Part shown: positions 1 through 9,315 of the stretch, in pieces
How the letters are laid out: the number at the start of each line of letters is the position of its first letter
Numbering within the stretch: the first letter of the stretch is position 1
From: Streptomyces sp. P9-A4
Lineage (GTDB): Bacteria > Actinomycetota > Actinomycetes > Streptomycetales > Streptomycetaceae
Assembly: GCF_036634195.1 (NCBI RefSeq)
Contig: NZ_JAZIFY010000001.1
Span: 1,312,501-1,376,500 of the forward strand
DNA: 64,000 nt
Reading direction: 5' to 3'
Made by a program: the position numbers and the translations under genes
The notes under the pieces: model-generated
What the model was told of the DNA's origin: nothing
Databases searched by the model: none
Seen by the model: the letters and a program-made list of their open reading frames with translations, nothing else

Positions 1-375
1 GTGCTGCGGGGGCAGCATCCGCAGGGCGGTCATGTCCTCGCGGAAGAGGGCGGTCTCGCGCTCGGCGAGGCCGACCCAGTCGATGCCGTCGCGGATCGCG
101 CGCTCAAGGAGCGGGTCGTCCACGTCCGTGACGTTCTGGACGTAGTGCACCTGCCGCTTGGTGTCGAGCCACACGCGCTGAACGAGGTCGAACGCGTTGT
201 AGGTCGCCGCGTGACCCATGTGGGTCGCGTCGTACGGCGTGATGCCGCAGACGTAGATACGGGCGACGGGGCCGGGGGCGAGGGTGACTCGTCCGCCGGT
301 CGCGGTGTCGTGGATCCGGAGGTCGCGGCCCTTGCCGGGAAGGGCGGGGACCTCAGAAGCGGGCCAGGCATGCAT
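1..375 (-). CDS. mshC: L-cysteine:GlcN-Ins ligase MshC, 5' part only
   Basis: MshC joins cysteine to glucosaminyl-inositol in mycothiol biosynthesis in the cytosol. The first 125 residues are visible and the rest lies beyond the window edge. The class I ligase signature is clear: [15 protein letters not shown] at residues 42-56 carries a zinc-type Cys43 and a HIGH-like THMGHA, followed by NVTDVDD at 81-87. The fold is that of cysteinyl-tRNA synthetase, but the N-terminal wording and the three conserved actinobacterial genes upstream on the same strand favour MshC over CysS. The ATG at 375 gives MHAWPASEV; a 151-bp gap with a hairpin separates it from the upstream gene. Confidence 0.93.
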   Translation of the reverse strand, partial: MHAWPASEVPALPGKGRDLRIHDTATGGRVTLAPGPVARIYVCGITPYDATHMGHAATYNAFDLVQRVWLDTKRQVHYVQNVTDVDDPLLERAIRDGIDWVGLAERETALFREDMTALRMLPPQH

Positions 376-459
376 GACCCGAGCGTAACCGGACAGGTGT
401 TCCGGATACGAACCGGATCCGGGATCTTGACCGATTAGGCGCTCTTGCGGGTCGGAGGC

Positions 460-490
460 GTGCGTGCATACCCCCCAGGGGTGCACGCAC
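460..490. terminator. Hairpin between the SCO1664-like gene and mshC
   Basis: Perfect 9-bp arms (GTGCGTGCA and TGCACGCAC) flank a 13-nt loop. It lies 37 nt past the stop of the upstream minus-strand gene, so it may end that transcript and leave mshC with its own promoter. No T-run follows, which is usual in high-GC genomes. Confidence 0.45.
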
Positions 491-526
491 ATTCCCCGCG
501 CCTTGGCCGAAACTTTTCGGTCGGGC

Positions 527-1330
527 TCAGACCGGCGGCCAAGGGATCGCCGGCCACTGCCCCGAGGGCTCCGGATGCCGTCCGGTGGCGCGCAGCGCCC
601 CCACGCGGGCGCGTACCGCCGCCACCTCGGCGCCGGTCAGCAGTTCCGCCAGACGGGTGGCGAGCGGCGCCCCGGGGGCCAGGGAGCGGTCGAGCCCGTC
701 GAGCACCCCGGCGGCCTCGGCGGGCAGCTCCTCGCCCGCCCAGCCCCACAGCAGGGTGCGCAGCTTGTCGTCCACGTGGAACGTGACCCCGTGGTCGATG
801 CCGTAGAGGTGCCCGTCGGGGGCCGGGAGCAGATGCCCGCCCTTGCGGTCGCCGTTGTTGATCACGGCGTCCAGGACGGCGAGCCGCCGCAGCTCCGGGG
901 TGTCCGCGTGGACCAGCAGCGCGGTCCGGTCCTCGTCCACCTGGGCGGGCCCGACGGCCTTCCAGCCCTCTCCCGGCTCGTCGTCCTCGGTGAGGGCGAG
1001 CAGCCGGGCCCCGGGATCGGCCTCGATCCACAGCTGGACCATCCCCTCGCCGTACGGTCCGTCGCGGAGCACCGTCGGCGGCACCAGGCCCCAGCCGGTC
1101 GCCTCGGAGATCTCGTACGCGGCGACCTCCCGCTGCGCGAGGGTGCCGTCGGGGAAGTCCCACAAGGGCTGCTCCCCCGCGACCGGCTTGTAGACGCAGG
1201 CCGCCTCGCGTCCCTCGTGGGCGACGGAGCAGTACAGGACGGCGTTGGAGGCCTCGCGGACCTGGCCGCGGACGGTCAGCTCACCGTGGGCGAGCAGCTC
1301 GGCGTCCTGGGGCGTCGAAGGGCTGCTCAT
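527..1330 (-). CDS. SCO1664/TIGR03843-type PI3/4-kinase-like protein
   Basis: A 267-residue conserved actinobacterial protein that resembles the phosphatidylinositol 3/4-kinase and HipA-like fold. Visible kinase-like elements are Lys48 in CVYKPV, the loop [13 protein letters not shown] at 154-166 (Asp, Asn, Asp, Arg, Lys) and GIDHGVTFH at 177-185 for a metal-binding Asp. The substrate is unknown. The ATG overlaps the end of the DUF3090 gene by 4 bp, so the two are translationally coupled. The family regularly sits beside mshC, DUF3090 and a histidine phosphatase, which suggests a shared but undefined actinobacterial function. Confidence 0.85.
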   Translation of the reverse strand: MSSPSTPQDAELLAHGELTVRGQVREASNAVLYCSVAHEGREAACVYKPVAGEQPLWDFPDGTLAQREVAAYEISEATGWGLVPPTVLRDGPYGEGMVQLWIEADPGARLLALTEDDEPGEGWKAVGPAQVDEDRTALLVHADTPELRRLAVLDAVINNGDRKGGHLLPAPDGHLYGIDHGVTFHVDDKLRTLLWGWAGEELPAEAAGVLDGLDRSLAPGAPLATRLAELLTGAEVAAVRARVGALRATGRHPEPSGQWPAIPWPPV

Positions 1331-1917
1331 GCTCCGCGGCGGTATCCGTTCTGACGCGGGCAGACATGGCCCTCGGGGTCCAGCGGCAGGCTGCAGAGCG
1401 GGCAGGGCGGACGGCCGGCGTTGACCACGTCCAGGGCCCGCTTGGCGAAGGCCCGCGCCTGGGCGCCGCTGAGGCGGACCCGGAGCATCGGCGGGCCGTT
1501 CTCCTCGTCCTGGAGCATGCGCTCCTCGGCCTCGGCGAGGTCCTCCTCGGAGTCCACGTCGAGCTCGACGAGCGCCTGCGCCTCCACGATCATGCGCTGC
1601 TCCTCGCCGTCCCAGGCGAGTGCCATGGTGCCGACCCGGAACTCCTCCTCGACCGGTACGTCGAGGGGCGCGCTGTCCGAGACCTCGGCGGGGGCGACGG
1701 CGGGGACGGGCGCGTTGCCCCCGGTGCGGCGGACGACCTCGTCGAGGAGTTCGTCCATGCGCTCGGCGAGCGCGGCGACCTGCGTCTTCTCCAGGGCGAC
1801 GCTGGTGACCCGGCCGGCCGCGGACGCCTGGAGGAAGAACGTACGGCGGCCAGGCAGCCCGACCGTACCGGCCACGAAACGCTCCGGTGGGTCGTAGAGG
1901 AACACCTGACGGGACAC
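1327..1917 (-). CDS. DUF3090 (TIGR03847) family protein
   Basis: A 196-residue conserved actinobacterial protein of unknown activity. The N-terminus MSRQVFLYDPPERFVAGTVG is typical of the family. The middle is acidic, and the C-terminus holds a zinc-like cluster with Cys172, Cys175, His184 and Cys186. Translation starts at a GTG at 1917. It overlaps the downstream kinase-like gene by 4 bp and follows the histidine phosphatase gene after 68 bp, forming the usual conserved trio upstream of mshC. No catalytic motif is recognised. Confidence 0.87.
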   Translation of the reverse strand: MSRQVFLYDPPERFVAGTVGLPGRRTFFLQASAAGRVTSVALEKTQVAALAERMDELLDEVVRRTGGNAPVPAVAPAEVSDSAPLDVPVEEEFRVGTMALAWDGEEQRMIVEAQALVELDVDSEEDLAEAEERMLQDEENGPPMLRVRLSGAQARAFAKRALDVVNAGRPPCPLCSLPLDPEGHVCPRQNGYRRGA

Positions 1918-1985
1918 GTTTCCCGGCTCCCTTGCGTCTCGACAGTCGTACTACGGCGGCGCGTCCACCCTACTGCGCGAAGGGA

Positions 1986-2675
1986 TCACGGTGCGCCCGC
2001 ACCGCCCCCGACGGCGGCCGTCCCGCTGCTGTCGGGGTGCTCGCGGGGGCCGAACCCGGCGAAGTCCCCGGTGTCGCCGAGGCGGAGGAGGAAGGGACGC
2101 GTGCGCGTCCAGCGGATCACGGTGACCGAGCAGGGGTCGACGTGGATGCGCTGGAAGAGGTCGAGGTGGAGGCCGAGGGCGTGCGCCACGAGCGACTTGA
2201 CGATGTCGCCGTGCGAGCACATGACGTAGCAGGCGTCCTCGCCGTGCTCGGCGTCGATCCGGGCGTTCCAGTCGTGGACGGCGTCGACGGCGCGGGCCTG
2301 CATCGCGCGCATGGACTCGCCGCCGGGGAAGGCGGCGGAGGAGGGGTGCGCCTGGACGATCTCCATCAGGGGTTCGTCGTTCAGCTCGGCCAGTTTGCGG
2401 CCGGACCAGTCGCCGTAGTCGCACTCGTTGACGCGGTCCTCGACGTACAGCGGAACGTCCGGGCGGGCTTCGAGGAGGGGCCGTACGGTCTCCCGGCAGC
2501 GCTGGAGCGGGCTGGAGACGACGGCGGCGAGCGGGACGTCCGCGAGGCGTCCGGGGAGCGCGGCGGCCTGCGCGGCCCCGCGCTCGTCGAGGGCGATCCC
2601 GGGCGTGCGCCCGGCGAGGACCCCGGAGGTGTTGGCGGTGGAGCGTCCGTGCCGGACGAGGATCAGCGTGGCCAT
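1986..2675 (-). CDS. Histidine phosphatase (TIGR03848, MSMEG_4193-like)
   Basis: A 229-residue phosphoglycerate-mutase-fold phosphatase. The phospho-acceptor motif LVRHGRST occurs at residues 6-13 and the second catalytic histidine lies in CSHGDIVKS near residue 155. Known family members are broad-specificity or acid phosphatases; the substrate cannot be read from sequence. It is the first gene of the minus-strand trio leading to mshC, so a link to inositol or mycothiol metabolism is tempting but only inferred. The start is the ATG at 2675. The tail ends with a Gly/Ala-rich stretch. Confidence 0.88.
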   Translation of the reverse strand: MATLILVRHGRSTANTSGVLAGRTPGIALDERGAAQAAALPGRLADVPLAAVVSSPLQRCRETVRPLLEARPDVPLYVEDRVNECDYGDWSGRKLAELNDEPLMEIVQAHPSSAAFPGGESMRAMQARAVDAVHDWNARIDAEHGEDACYVMCSHGDIVKSLVAHALGLHLDLFQRIHVDPCSVTVIRWTRTRPFLLRLGDTGDFAGFGPREHPDSSGTAAVGGGAGAP

Positions 2676-2825
2676 GGCCGCCAGCCTAGGCGGTGTCCGG
2701 CGGTTCCCCGGCGGGCGGGGAAGTCGGTCGTCCGGTCGTTCTCACGGCGGGGCCGGAGGGCGGTCGGGGAGGTCCGGGCGGATCCACGCGTGCGTACCGG
2801 GGCCGTTCGATGGAGAATACGGCCC

Positions 2826-3809
2826 GTGATCGTGGACTCTGCCATCTACCGGGACGGGCGCCGTACGGCTGGGCCCTCCGACCTCTCCGACGCCCTGGCG
2901 GAGGCACGCGCCACCGGGGACGCCTTCCTCTGGGTGGGGCTCCACGAGCCCACGGAGGCGGAGTTCGACCATGTGGCCTCCGAGTTCGCCCTGCACCCGC
3001 TCGCCGTCGAGGACGCGCTCAAGGCCCACCAGCGGCCCAAGCTGGAGGTCTACGACGACTCGCTGTTCGCGGTGCTCAAGCCGATCGTGTACGAGCCGGA
3101 GAGCGACCGGGTCTCCTCGGGCGAGCTGATGCTGTTCATGGGCGACTCGTTCGTGGTGACGGTGCGGCACGGCGAGGGCGCGCCGCTCGCGGAGGTGCGC
3201 CGGCGGCTGGAGGCCGACCCGGAGGTGCTGAAGCACGGGCCGACGGCGGTGCTGTACGCGGTGAGCGACACGATCGTGGACCACTACCTCGATGTGACGG
3301 GCGAGCTCCAGGTCGACCTGGAGGAGCTGGAGGCGGACGTCTTCGCGCCCTCCGGGGGCAATCCGACGAACACCGCGGCGCGGATCTACACGGCGAAGCG
3401 GCAGGTCCTGGAGTTCCGGCGGGCCAGCGGTCCGCTCGCCGGGCCGATGGCCCGGCTGACGGCCGGCTCGGTGCCGTTCGTGAACGAGCACTCGCAGCCC
3501 TTCTTCCGGGACGTCAACGACCATCTGCTGCGCTCCAACGAGCAGGTGGAGGGGCTCGACCGGCTGCTGTCGGACGTGCTGTCGGCGCATCTGGCGCAGA
3601 TGGGCGTGCGGCAGAACGACGACATGCGGAAGATCTCGGCGTGGGCGGCCATGGCCGCGGTCCCCACGATGGTCGCGGGGATCTACGGAATGAACTTCGA
3701 GCACATGCCGGAGCTGCACTGGGCGTGGTCGTACCCGGTGGTGATCGGCCTGATGGCGGGCATCGTCCTCACGCTGTACCGGATGTTCAAGCGGCGCGGC
3801 TGGATGTGA
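2826..3809 (+). CDS. corA: CorA-family magnesium/cobalt transporter
   Basis: A 327-residue CorA-type divalent cation channel of the cytoplasmic membrane. The long N-terminal domain is acidic and cytosolic. Two transmembrane helices close the protein, with the family signature YGMNFEHMPEL between them and a basic KRRGW end. The GTG at 2826 (MIVDSAIYR) is preceded by GGAG about ten bases upstream; an in-frame GTG two codons later is an alternative. It is divergent from the histidine phosphatase gene and ends in a strong hairpin. Confidence 0.92.
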   Translation: MIVDSAIYRDGRRTAGPSDLSDALAEARATGDAFLWVGLHEPTEAEFDHVASEFALHPLAVEDALKAHQRPKLEVYDDSLFAVLKPIVYEPESDRVSSGELMLFMGDSFVVTVRHGEGAPLAEVRRRLEADPEVLKHGPTAVLYAVSDTIVDHYLDVTGELQVDLEELEADVFAPSGGNPTNTAARIYTAKRQVLEFRRASGPLAGPMARLTAGSVPFVNEHSQPFFRDVNDHLLRSNEQVEGLDRLLSDVLSAHLAQMGVRQNDDMRKISAWAAMAAVPTMVAGIYGMNFEHMPELHWAWSYPVVIGLMAGIVLTLYRMFKRRGWM

Positions 3810-3840
3810 GGCCGCGCCCCGGGACCCCGGGGCGCGGCCT
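3809..3840 (+). terminator. Hairpin after corA
   Basis: Fourteen-bp GC-rich arms (3809-3822 and 3827-3840) begin on the corA stop codon. The ferritin-like gene converges from the other side and ends 25 bp later, so the hairpin may serve both genes. Confidence 0.7.
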
Positions 3841-3864
3841 CGGAGCCGGGACCCCGGGCACGGG

Positions 3865-4650
3865 TCAAAAGGCGGGGGCGGGGGTCGCGGGGCCGCCGAG
3901 GGCGTCGAGTCGCTCGGGCATCCGCAGGTCGACCATCCGGTGCCACCCGGCGGCCCGCTCGTACGCGTACATGGCATGGATCCCGGCGGCGAGGACGGCC
4001 GCCTTGGGGCGGGGCCAGTCCAGGATGCGGCCCATGTGGCGCATGACGGCGAGGCTGACGTCGCGGTAGACCCGGATCTCGGCGAGGGCCGAGTCGCGCA
4101 GGGTCCGCTGGATCAGCCGGCCGTGGCCCGCGCGCGCGAGGCGGAGGAGTTCTTCGTGGCAGTAGGCGAGGTGGTTGGCCTCGTCGTTGTCGATCATGCG
4201 GATGGCCCGGCCCAGTTCGGAGTGGTCCCCGAAGTACGTGACGAGCATGGTCATCTGGTCGGCGGCCCGCTGCTCGGTGACCCTGCTGTGGGCGAGGTAG
4301 ACGATCACGTCCTTCTCGGTCAGCCGCTGGTCCCGGCGGAGCTTGTCGTGCGCGAGACCGATGCCGCGCTGTTCGAGCAGCATCGTGTAGTCGGTGTCCG
4401 GCGGTACGGCGACGGGTTCGAGGCCGCGCTTCTTCATCAACGCGTTGAAGATCCGCCCGTGCTTGTCCTCGTCGGCGCCGTGCCGGGTGATCTTGGGCGT
4501 GAGCTCTTTCATGCCGGGGGCGACGAGGGCCGCGATCCGGGCGTTCTCCCAGCCGCCCTGTGACTCGCCGCTCGCCGCGATCGAGCAGAAGAGCCGGAAG
4601 GACTCGTCCTCGTCGATGATTTCCTGGAACAGGCTCCTGGCCGTGAGCAT
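3865..4650 (-). CDS. Ferritin-like dimetal protein
   Basis: A 261-residue helical protein of the ferritin-like superfamily. It carries the carboxylate/histidine pairs expected of a diiron site: DEDKH in the second helix, TEQ in the third and DNDEANH in the fourth. Its function is not defined; such proteins include iron-binding oxidases and hydroxylases. The ATG at 4650 was chosen because GGAGG stands eight bases upstream and the open frame before it is not protein-like. It converges on corA. Confidence 0.75.
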   Translation of the reverse strand: MLTARSLFQEIIDEDESFRLFCSIAASGESQGGWENARIAALVAPGMKELTPKITRHGADEDKHGRIFNALMKKRGLEPVAVPPDTDYTMLLEQRGIGLAHDKLRRDQRLTEKDVIVYLAHSRVTEQRAADQMTMLVTYFGDHSELGRAIRMIDNDEANHLAYCHEELLRLARAGHGRLIQRTLRDSALAEIRVYRDVSLAVMRHMGRILDWPRPKAAVLAAGIHAMYAYERAAGWHRMVDLRMPERLDALGGPATPAPAF

Positions 4651-4881
4651 CGCCGCCACCTCCGTGCGGACGTCCGCGTTCCGTACGTCCCGGGAGACCG
4701 AGTCAAATGCGGTCGGCGCCGAGGGGCAACAGGAGGGCTCCCACGGCTCGGCCGAAAGAGTGAGCCCGGAAGGCGTAACCGGGGGGCCCGTGGAGCGTTG
4801 TGCTGCATGACGGCCGTGGCGGGGAAGACCCCCGAGCCCCCACCACGGCCGCGGAACCACTTCTCGACGGCGCTCCCGGTG

Positions 4882-5931
4882 TTACGCCAGGCCCGCCCGC
4901 TCCATCGCCTCGACGCCCGCCCGCAGGGCCGTCAGCCGCTCGTCCAGGGTGAAGCCGGCCGGGGCAAGGGTGAGGGTGGTGACCCCGGCCTCGGCGTACG
5001 CCGTCATCCGCTCGGCGATCCGCTCCACGGAGCCGAGCAGGGTGGTCTGGTCGATCAGGCTCTGCGGCACGGCCGCCGCCGCGCCCGTCTTGTCGCCGGC
5101 CAGGTACTTGTCCTGGATCTCGGCGGCCTCCTTCTCGTAGCCCATGCGCTGCGCGAGCTGGTTGTAGAAGTTCTGCTTGCGGCTGCCCATGCCGCCGACG
5201 TACAGCGCGGTGTACGGGCGGAACACGTCCGCCAGGGCGTCGACGTCCTCGCCGAGTGCCAGCGGCAGGGTCGGGCAGACGTCGAAGCCGTCCATCGTCA
5301 GTCCGGCCTTCTCGCGGCCCGCGCGCAGGTGCCGGAGCGCGGTCTCCTCGAGATGGGCGGCGGAGGGGAAGATCAGCAGGGCGCCGTCGGCGATCTCGCC
5401 GGTCTGCTCCAGGTTCTTGGGGCCGATGGCGGCGATGTAGAGCGGGATGTGCTCGCGCTCCGGGTGCACCGTGAGCTTGATGGGCTTGCCGGGGCCGCCG
5501 GGCAGCGGCAGCGTCCAGTGCTCGCCCTCGTGGGTGAGGCGCTCGCGGGACATGGCCTTGCGGACGATCTCGACGTACTCGCGCGTCCTGGACAGCGGCT
5601 TGTCGAACTTCACGCCGTACCAGCCCTCGGAGACCTGAGGTCCGGAGACGCCGAGGCCGAGCCGGAACCGGCCGCCGGTGAGCGAGTCCAGGGTGGCGGC
5701 GGTCATCGCCGTCATGGCGGGCTGACGGGCCGGGATCTGCATGATCGCCGAGCCCACGTCGATCCGCTCGGTCTTCGCCGCGACCCAGGCGAGGACGGTG
5801 GGGGCGTCGGAGCCGTAGGCCTCGGCGGCCCAGCACACGTCGTAGCCGAGGCGGTCCGCCTCCTGGGCGACGGCGAGGTTGTCGCCGTCCATGCCCGCAC
5901 CCCAGTAGCCGAGGTTGATGCCGAGCCGCAT
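4882..5931 (-). CDS. F420-dependent LLM-class oxidoreductase
   Basis: A 349-residue TIM-barrel protein of the luciferase-like monooxygenase superfamily, F420 type (Rv3520c/TIGR03559-like). MRLGINLGYWGAGMDGDN starts the barrel; GSAIMQIPARQPAMTAMTAAT and SGGRFRLGLGVSGPQVSEGW-like segments are the usual cofactor region. F420 use is inferred from family resemblance. The substrate is unknown. The ATG at 5931 has AAGGGG about 10 bases upstream. It is divergently arranged with the aldo-keto reductase gene across 130 bp. Confidence 0.86.
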   Translation of the reverse strand: MRLGINLGYWGAGMDGDNLAVAQEADRLGYDVCWAAEAYGSDAPTVLAWVAAKTERIDVGSAIMQIPARQPAMTAMTAATLDSLTGGRFRLGLGVSGPQVSEGWYGVKFDKPLSRTREYVEIVRKAMSRERLTHEGEHWTLPLPGGPGKPIKLTVHPEREHIPLYIAAIGPKNLEQTGEIADGALLIFPSAAHLEETALRHLRAGREKAGLTMDGFDVCPTLPLALGEDVDALADVFRPYTALYVGGMGSRKQNFYNQLAQRMGYEKEAAEIQDKYLAGDKTGAAAAVPQSLIDQTTLLGSVERIAERMTAYAEAGVTTLTLAPAGFTLDERLTALRAGVEAMERAGLA

Positions 5932-6061
5932 GTCCACGCACCCCTTACCCATCAGTAACGTCCCTTTGGGCCGGACTCTAGCGCGCGGCCGGGGCATCCG
6001 TCAGGACGTGGTTGTCCACAGGCTCTCTCCGCGTGGTGCCCTGGCCAGTAATCTCGCGCCC

Positions 6062-7039
6062 ATGGAGCAGAGGCATCTCGGACGTACCGGCCTGCGTGTG
6101 TCGCGCATCGGACTCGGCACCCTCACCTGGGGCCGGGACACCGACGAGCACGACGCCGCCGAGCAGTTGAAGGCGTTCTGGGACGCGGGCGGCACGCTCG
6201 TGGACACCGCCGACGTGTACGGCGGAGGCGAAGCCGAGTATCTGCTCGGACGTCTGATGGAGCGGCTCGTCTCCCGGCAGGACCTCGTCCTTTCGACCAA
6301 GGCGGGCAGCGTGCCGGACCCCGATCGGCGCACGGACGGCTCGCGGGGGCACCTGCTCGCCGCGCTCGACGCCTCCCTCGCCCGGCTCGGCACCGACCAC
6401 GTCGACCTGTGGCAGCTGCACGCCTTCGACCCGTACACGCCCCTGGAGGAGTCCCTCCAGGCCCTCGACATCGCCGTACGCAGCGGGCGGGCGCGGTACG
6501 CGGGCGTGTCGAACTTCTGCGGCTGGCAGCTCGCGAAGGCGGGCACCTGGCAGCTCTCCGGGGACCGCACCCGGCTCGCCGGGGCGCAGCTGGAGTACTC
6601 GCTGCTCCAGCGGGGCGTGGAGCGCGAGGTGCTGCCCGCCGCCCAGGACCTCGGGATAGGCCTGCTGCCCTCGTCACCGCTCGGACGGGGGGTCCTGACG
6701 GGCAAGTACCGCTCCGGGACCCCGACGGACTCGCGGGGCGCCTCGGAGACCATGGCGCCGTTCGTGGAGCCGTACCTGGACGAGGCGGCGAGCCGGATCG
6801 TGGACGCGGTCGCGACCGCCGCCGACGGCCTCTCGACGACCCCGCTGCACGTGGCGCTCGCCTGGGTCCGCGACCGGCCCGGAGTGACCGCGCCGATCGT
6901 CGGCGCGCGCACCGCACGCCAGCTCACGGCCGCGTTGTCGGTGGAGACCCTTAGTCTTCCTGACGAGATCTGTCGGGCGCTGGACGATGTGTCGGCGCCC
7001 GTGCACCGCTATCCGGATCACGACTGGAGCACCTTGTGA
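6062..7039 (+). CDS. Aldo/keto reductase
   Basis: A 325-residue NADPH-dependent aldo-keto reductase. The catalytic tetrad is present as Asp48, Tyr53 (DTADVYGGGEAEY), Lys80 (LVLSTKAG) and His120 (VDLWQLH). The closing GARTARQLTAALSVETLSL segment matches the NADP-binding end of the family. The substrate is unknown. The start ATG at 6062 directly precedes EQRHLGRTGLRVSRIGLGT, the usual family N-terminus. Its stop overlaps the GTG of the next gene by 4 bp, so the two are coupled. Confidence 0.9.
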   Translation: MEQRHLGRTGLRVSRIGLGTLTWGRDTDEHDAAEQLKAFWDAGGTLVDTADVYGGGEAEYLLGRLMERLVSRQDLVLSTKAGSVPDPDRRTDGSRGHLLAALDASLARLGTDHVDLWQLHAFDPYTPLEESLQALDIAVRSGRARYAGVSNFCGWQLAKAGTWQLSGDRTRLAGAQLEYSLLQRGVEREVLPAAQDLGIGLLPSSPLGRGVLTGKYRSGTPTDSRGASETMAPFVEPYLDEAASRIVDAVATAADGLSTTPLHVALAWVRDRPGVTAPIVGARTARQLTAALSVETLSLPDEICRALDDVSAPVHRYPDHDWSTL

Positions 7040-9315
7040 CCGAGCCTTCCGGGGAGACCGCGCCCGAGGCACCCGAGGACGTGGAGCCGACCGAGGACGC
7101 GCAGGAGGCCGACACCACGGCACCGGTCGCGGTCGGGGACCCCTCCGAGGAGCCCGCCGCGCAGGACGGGCCGAGCGACGGGCCGAGCGATGAGCCGACG
7201 GACGAGGCCGGGGCCGCGGACGAGGCCGCGGACGAGGCCGACGCGGCCGACGCGGCCGGTGCCGACGAGACCGGCGCCGAAGGTGCCGACGCGGCGGGTG
7301 CCGAGACCGTCGAGGCCGTCGCCGAGGCCGCCGACACGCCCGAGTTGAGTGACGCGCAGGCCGAGCTCGCCGCGCAGCGGGAGCTGCGGGCCAGGATCGA
7401 GGCGCGGAAGGCCGAGAAGGAAGGGCCGCTCGCCAGCGGCGCCAAGCTGAGCGGCACAGCGGCCGACCTCCTCGCGGCCGTACGGGCCGTCGAGGGCGGC
7501 TCGGCCTCGGGCACCGCGTTCTACGAGGCCTCCGAGCCCGCCCCCCGGCGCCCCTCCCCCGAGGCGTCGCCGACCGCGACCGTACGGTCCCCCGCGCCCC
7601 CGCACGCCCCCGCACCGGCCCCCGGCACCACCGAGGCCGTACGGGAGGTCCTGGCCAAGGGCGGCGCACCCGAGGCGCTGGCCGGGCAGGTCGCCGACAC
7701 CCTCGGTGAGGGCGCCGCCTCGGCCCTGCTCGACGACCCCTGGCAGCTGCTCGCGGTGCCCGGGGTGCGCCCGGAGCAGGCCGACGGCTTCGCGCGGGCG
7801 CTGCTCGGTGCCGCCTGCGGCCCCGACGACCCCCGCCGCACGGTCGCCCTGACCGTGTGGCTGCTGGAGCGGGCCGCGCTCCAGGGGCACACCGCCCTGG
7901 AGGTCCAGGCCGTGCGCGCCGGACTCACCGGGCACCGGGTGCCCGACCCCGAGGCGGCGGTCGAGGAGTCGATCTCCACGGGCGCGGTCCTCGTCTTCCA
8001 GGAGGAGGAGACCCCGGCGGAGGAGCCCGAGGCGGACGAGACGGACGAGGAGCCCGAGCCGCCCGTCTCCGAGGAGCCCGCCCCGCCCGTGCTGCTCGGG
8101 CTCGACCGGTACGCGCTCGCGGAGGAGAGCCTCGCGGACGGTCTCGCCCGGCTGGTCAAGACGGCGACGGCCGACGACTGGGACGGCTCCGAGCTGGAGC
8201 GCGCCGCCGGTACGCACGGCCTCGTGCTGCACACCGGCGGCGAGGCCTCCCGCGCCGAGCCGGTGGCCCTCGCGGCGGCGGCCCGCGCGCGCGGGCTGCG
8301 CACCCTGGTCGCCGTCCACGCCGACGGCGGACGCCGCGCCCTCGGGACCGAGGGGGCGGACGCGGTGACGGTCGCCGCGCTGCTCTCCGGTACGGCGGGT
8401 CCCGGCCGCGACGAGGAGGGCGCCTTCGCGCTGGACCTCCTGGTGGTGCTCGACGCGCCGCAGCTGGACGTGGAGACGGCCGCGATGCTCGTGGAGTCCC
8501 TTCCGGACGGCTGCCGTCTGGTGCTGAGCGGCGACCCGGAGGTCCTGGGCGCGCCCGGTGCGGGGCGGGTCTTCTCCGACGCGCTCGCCGCCCGGGTGTG
8601 CCCCCGGATCGCCTCCCGGCTGCCGGACCCGGGGCCGCTCGGCGAGCTGGTCTCGGGCATCGGCGCCGGAGAGCTGAACCAGGTCGAGGCCCCCGGCAAG
8701 GAGATCGTGATCGTCCCCGTGCGGGACGCCGGCGAGGCCGTGCACCGTACGGTCCAGCTGGTGGCCGACTCGGTGCCCCGGGCGATCGGGGTGCCCCCGG
8801 AGCAGACGCAGGTCCTCACGGTCGGCCACGGCGGCTCGGCGGGTACGCGCGCGCTGAACGCGGCGCTCAAGCAGCGGCTCAACCCCGGACCGGGCCGCTT
8901 CGGCGGCTACGACCCGGGGGACAGGGTGGCGTACGCGCCCGTGCCGGGGCGGACGGTGACGGGCACGGTCCTGTCGGCCGACGCCGAGGGCCTGCGGCTG
9001 CGGTGCGCGGACGAGGAGGTCCTGGTACCCCGGGACCGGGTGGAGTCGGCGCTGCGGCACGGCTGGGCCCTCACCGCCCACCAGGCGGCCGGGGCACGCT
9101 GGCCCGCGGTGGTCGTGGTGCTGCCCGGGGACGCCGCCGGGGGCCTGAGCAGGCCGTGGGTGTACACGGCCTTCGGCCGGGCGGAGCGCCATCTGTCGGT
9201 CGTGCACGGCGTGGACCAGGCGCTGCCGCGTGCGGTGGCCGAGGGGGTGGCCCCGGAGCGTACGACGCGGCTTCGGCCGCTCCTCGAAGCCCTGCTCGCC
9301 GCGGACGAGGAGTAA
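7036..9315 (+). CDS. HhH protein, degenerate RecD2-like helicase
   Basis: A 759-residue protein. Residues 1-130 are acidic, Ala/Asp/Glu-rich and probably disordered. Residues about 195-265 form a helix-hairpin-helix block like that before the motor of RecD2. The rest aligns by eye with a RecD2 motor, but key residues are lost: the P-loop position reads LHTGGEASRAEP (399-409, no GKT), motif II reads VLDAP (471-475, no DE), motif VI reads AHQAAGARWP and YTAFGRAE (RecD2 has HKSQG and YTAVTRA). It probably binds DNA or a partner without ATP-driven unwinding. GTG start overlapping the aldo-keto reductase stop. Confidence 0.8.
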   Translation: MTEPSGETAPEAPEDVEPTEDAQEADTTAPVAVGDPSEEPAAQDGPSDGPSDEPTDEAGAADEAADEADAADAAGADETGAEGADAAGAETVEAVAEAADTPELSDAQAELAAQRELRARIEARKAEKEGPLASGAKLSGTAADLLAAVRAVEGGSASGTAFYEASEPAPRRPSPEASPTATVRSPAPPHAPAPAPGTTEAVREVLAKGGAPEALAGQVADTLGEGAASALLDDPWQLLAVPGVRPEQADGFARALLGAACGPDDPRRTVALTVWLLERAALQGHTALEVQAVRAGLTGHRVPDPEAAVEESISTGAVLVFQEEETPAEEPEADETDEEPEPPVSEEPAPPVLLGLDRYALAEESLADGLARLVKTATADDWDGSELERAAGTHGLVLHTGGEASRAEPVALAAAARARGLRTLVAVHADGGRRALGTEGADAVTVAALLSGTAGPGRDEEGAFALDLLVVLDAPQLDVETAAMLVESLPDGCRLVLSGDPEVLGAPGAGRVFSDALAARVCPRIASRLPDPGPLGELVSGIGAGELNQVEAPGKEIVIVPVRDAGEAVHRTVQLVADSVPRAIGVPPEQTQVLTVGHGGSAGTRALNAALKQRLNPGPGRFGGYDPGDRVAYAPVPGRTVTGTVLSADAEGLRLRCADEEVLVPRDRVESALRHGWALTAHQAAGARWPAVVVVLPGDAAGGLSRPWVYTAFGRAERHLSVVHGVDQALPRAVAEGVAPERTTRLRPLLEALLAADEE

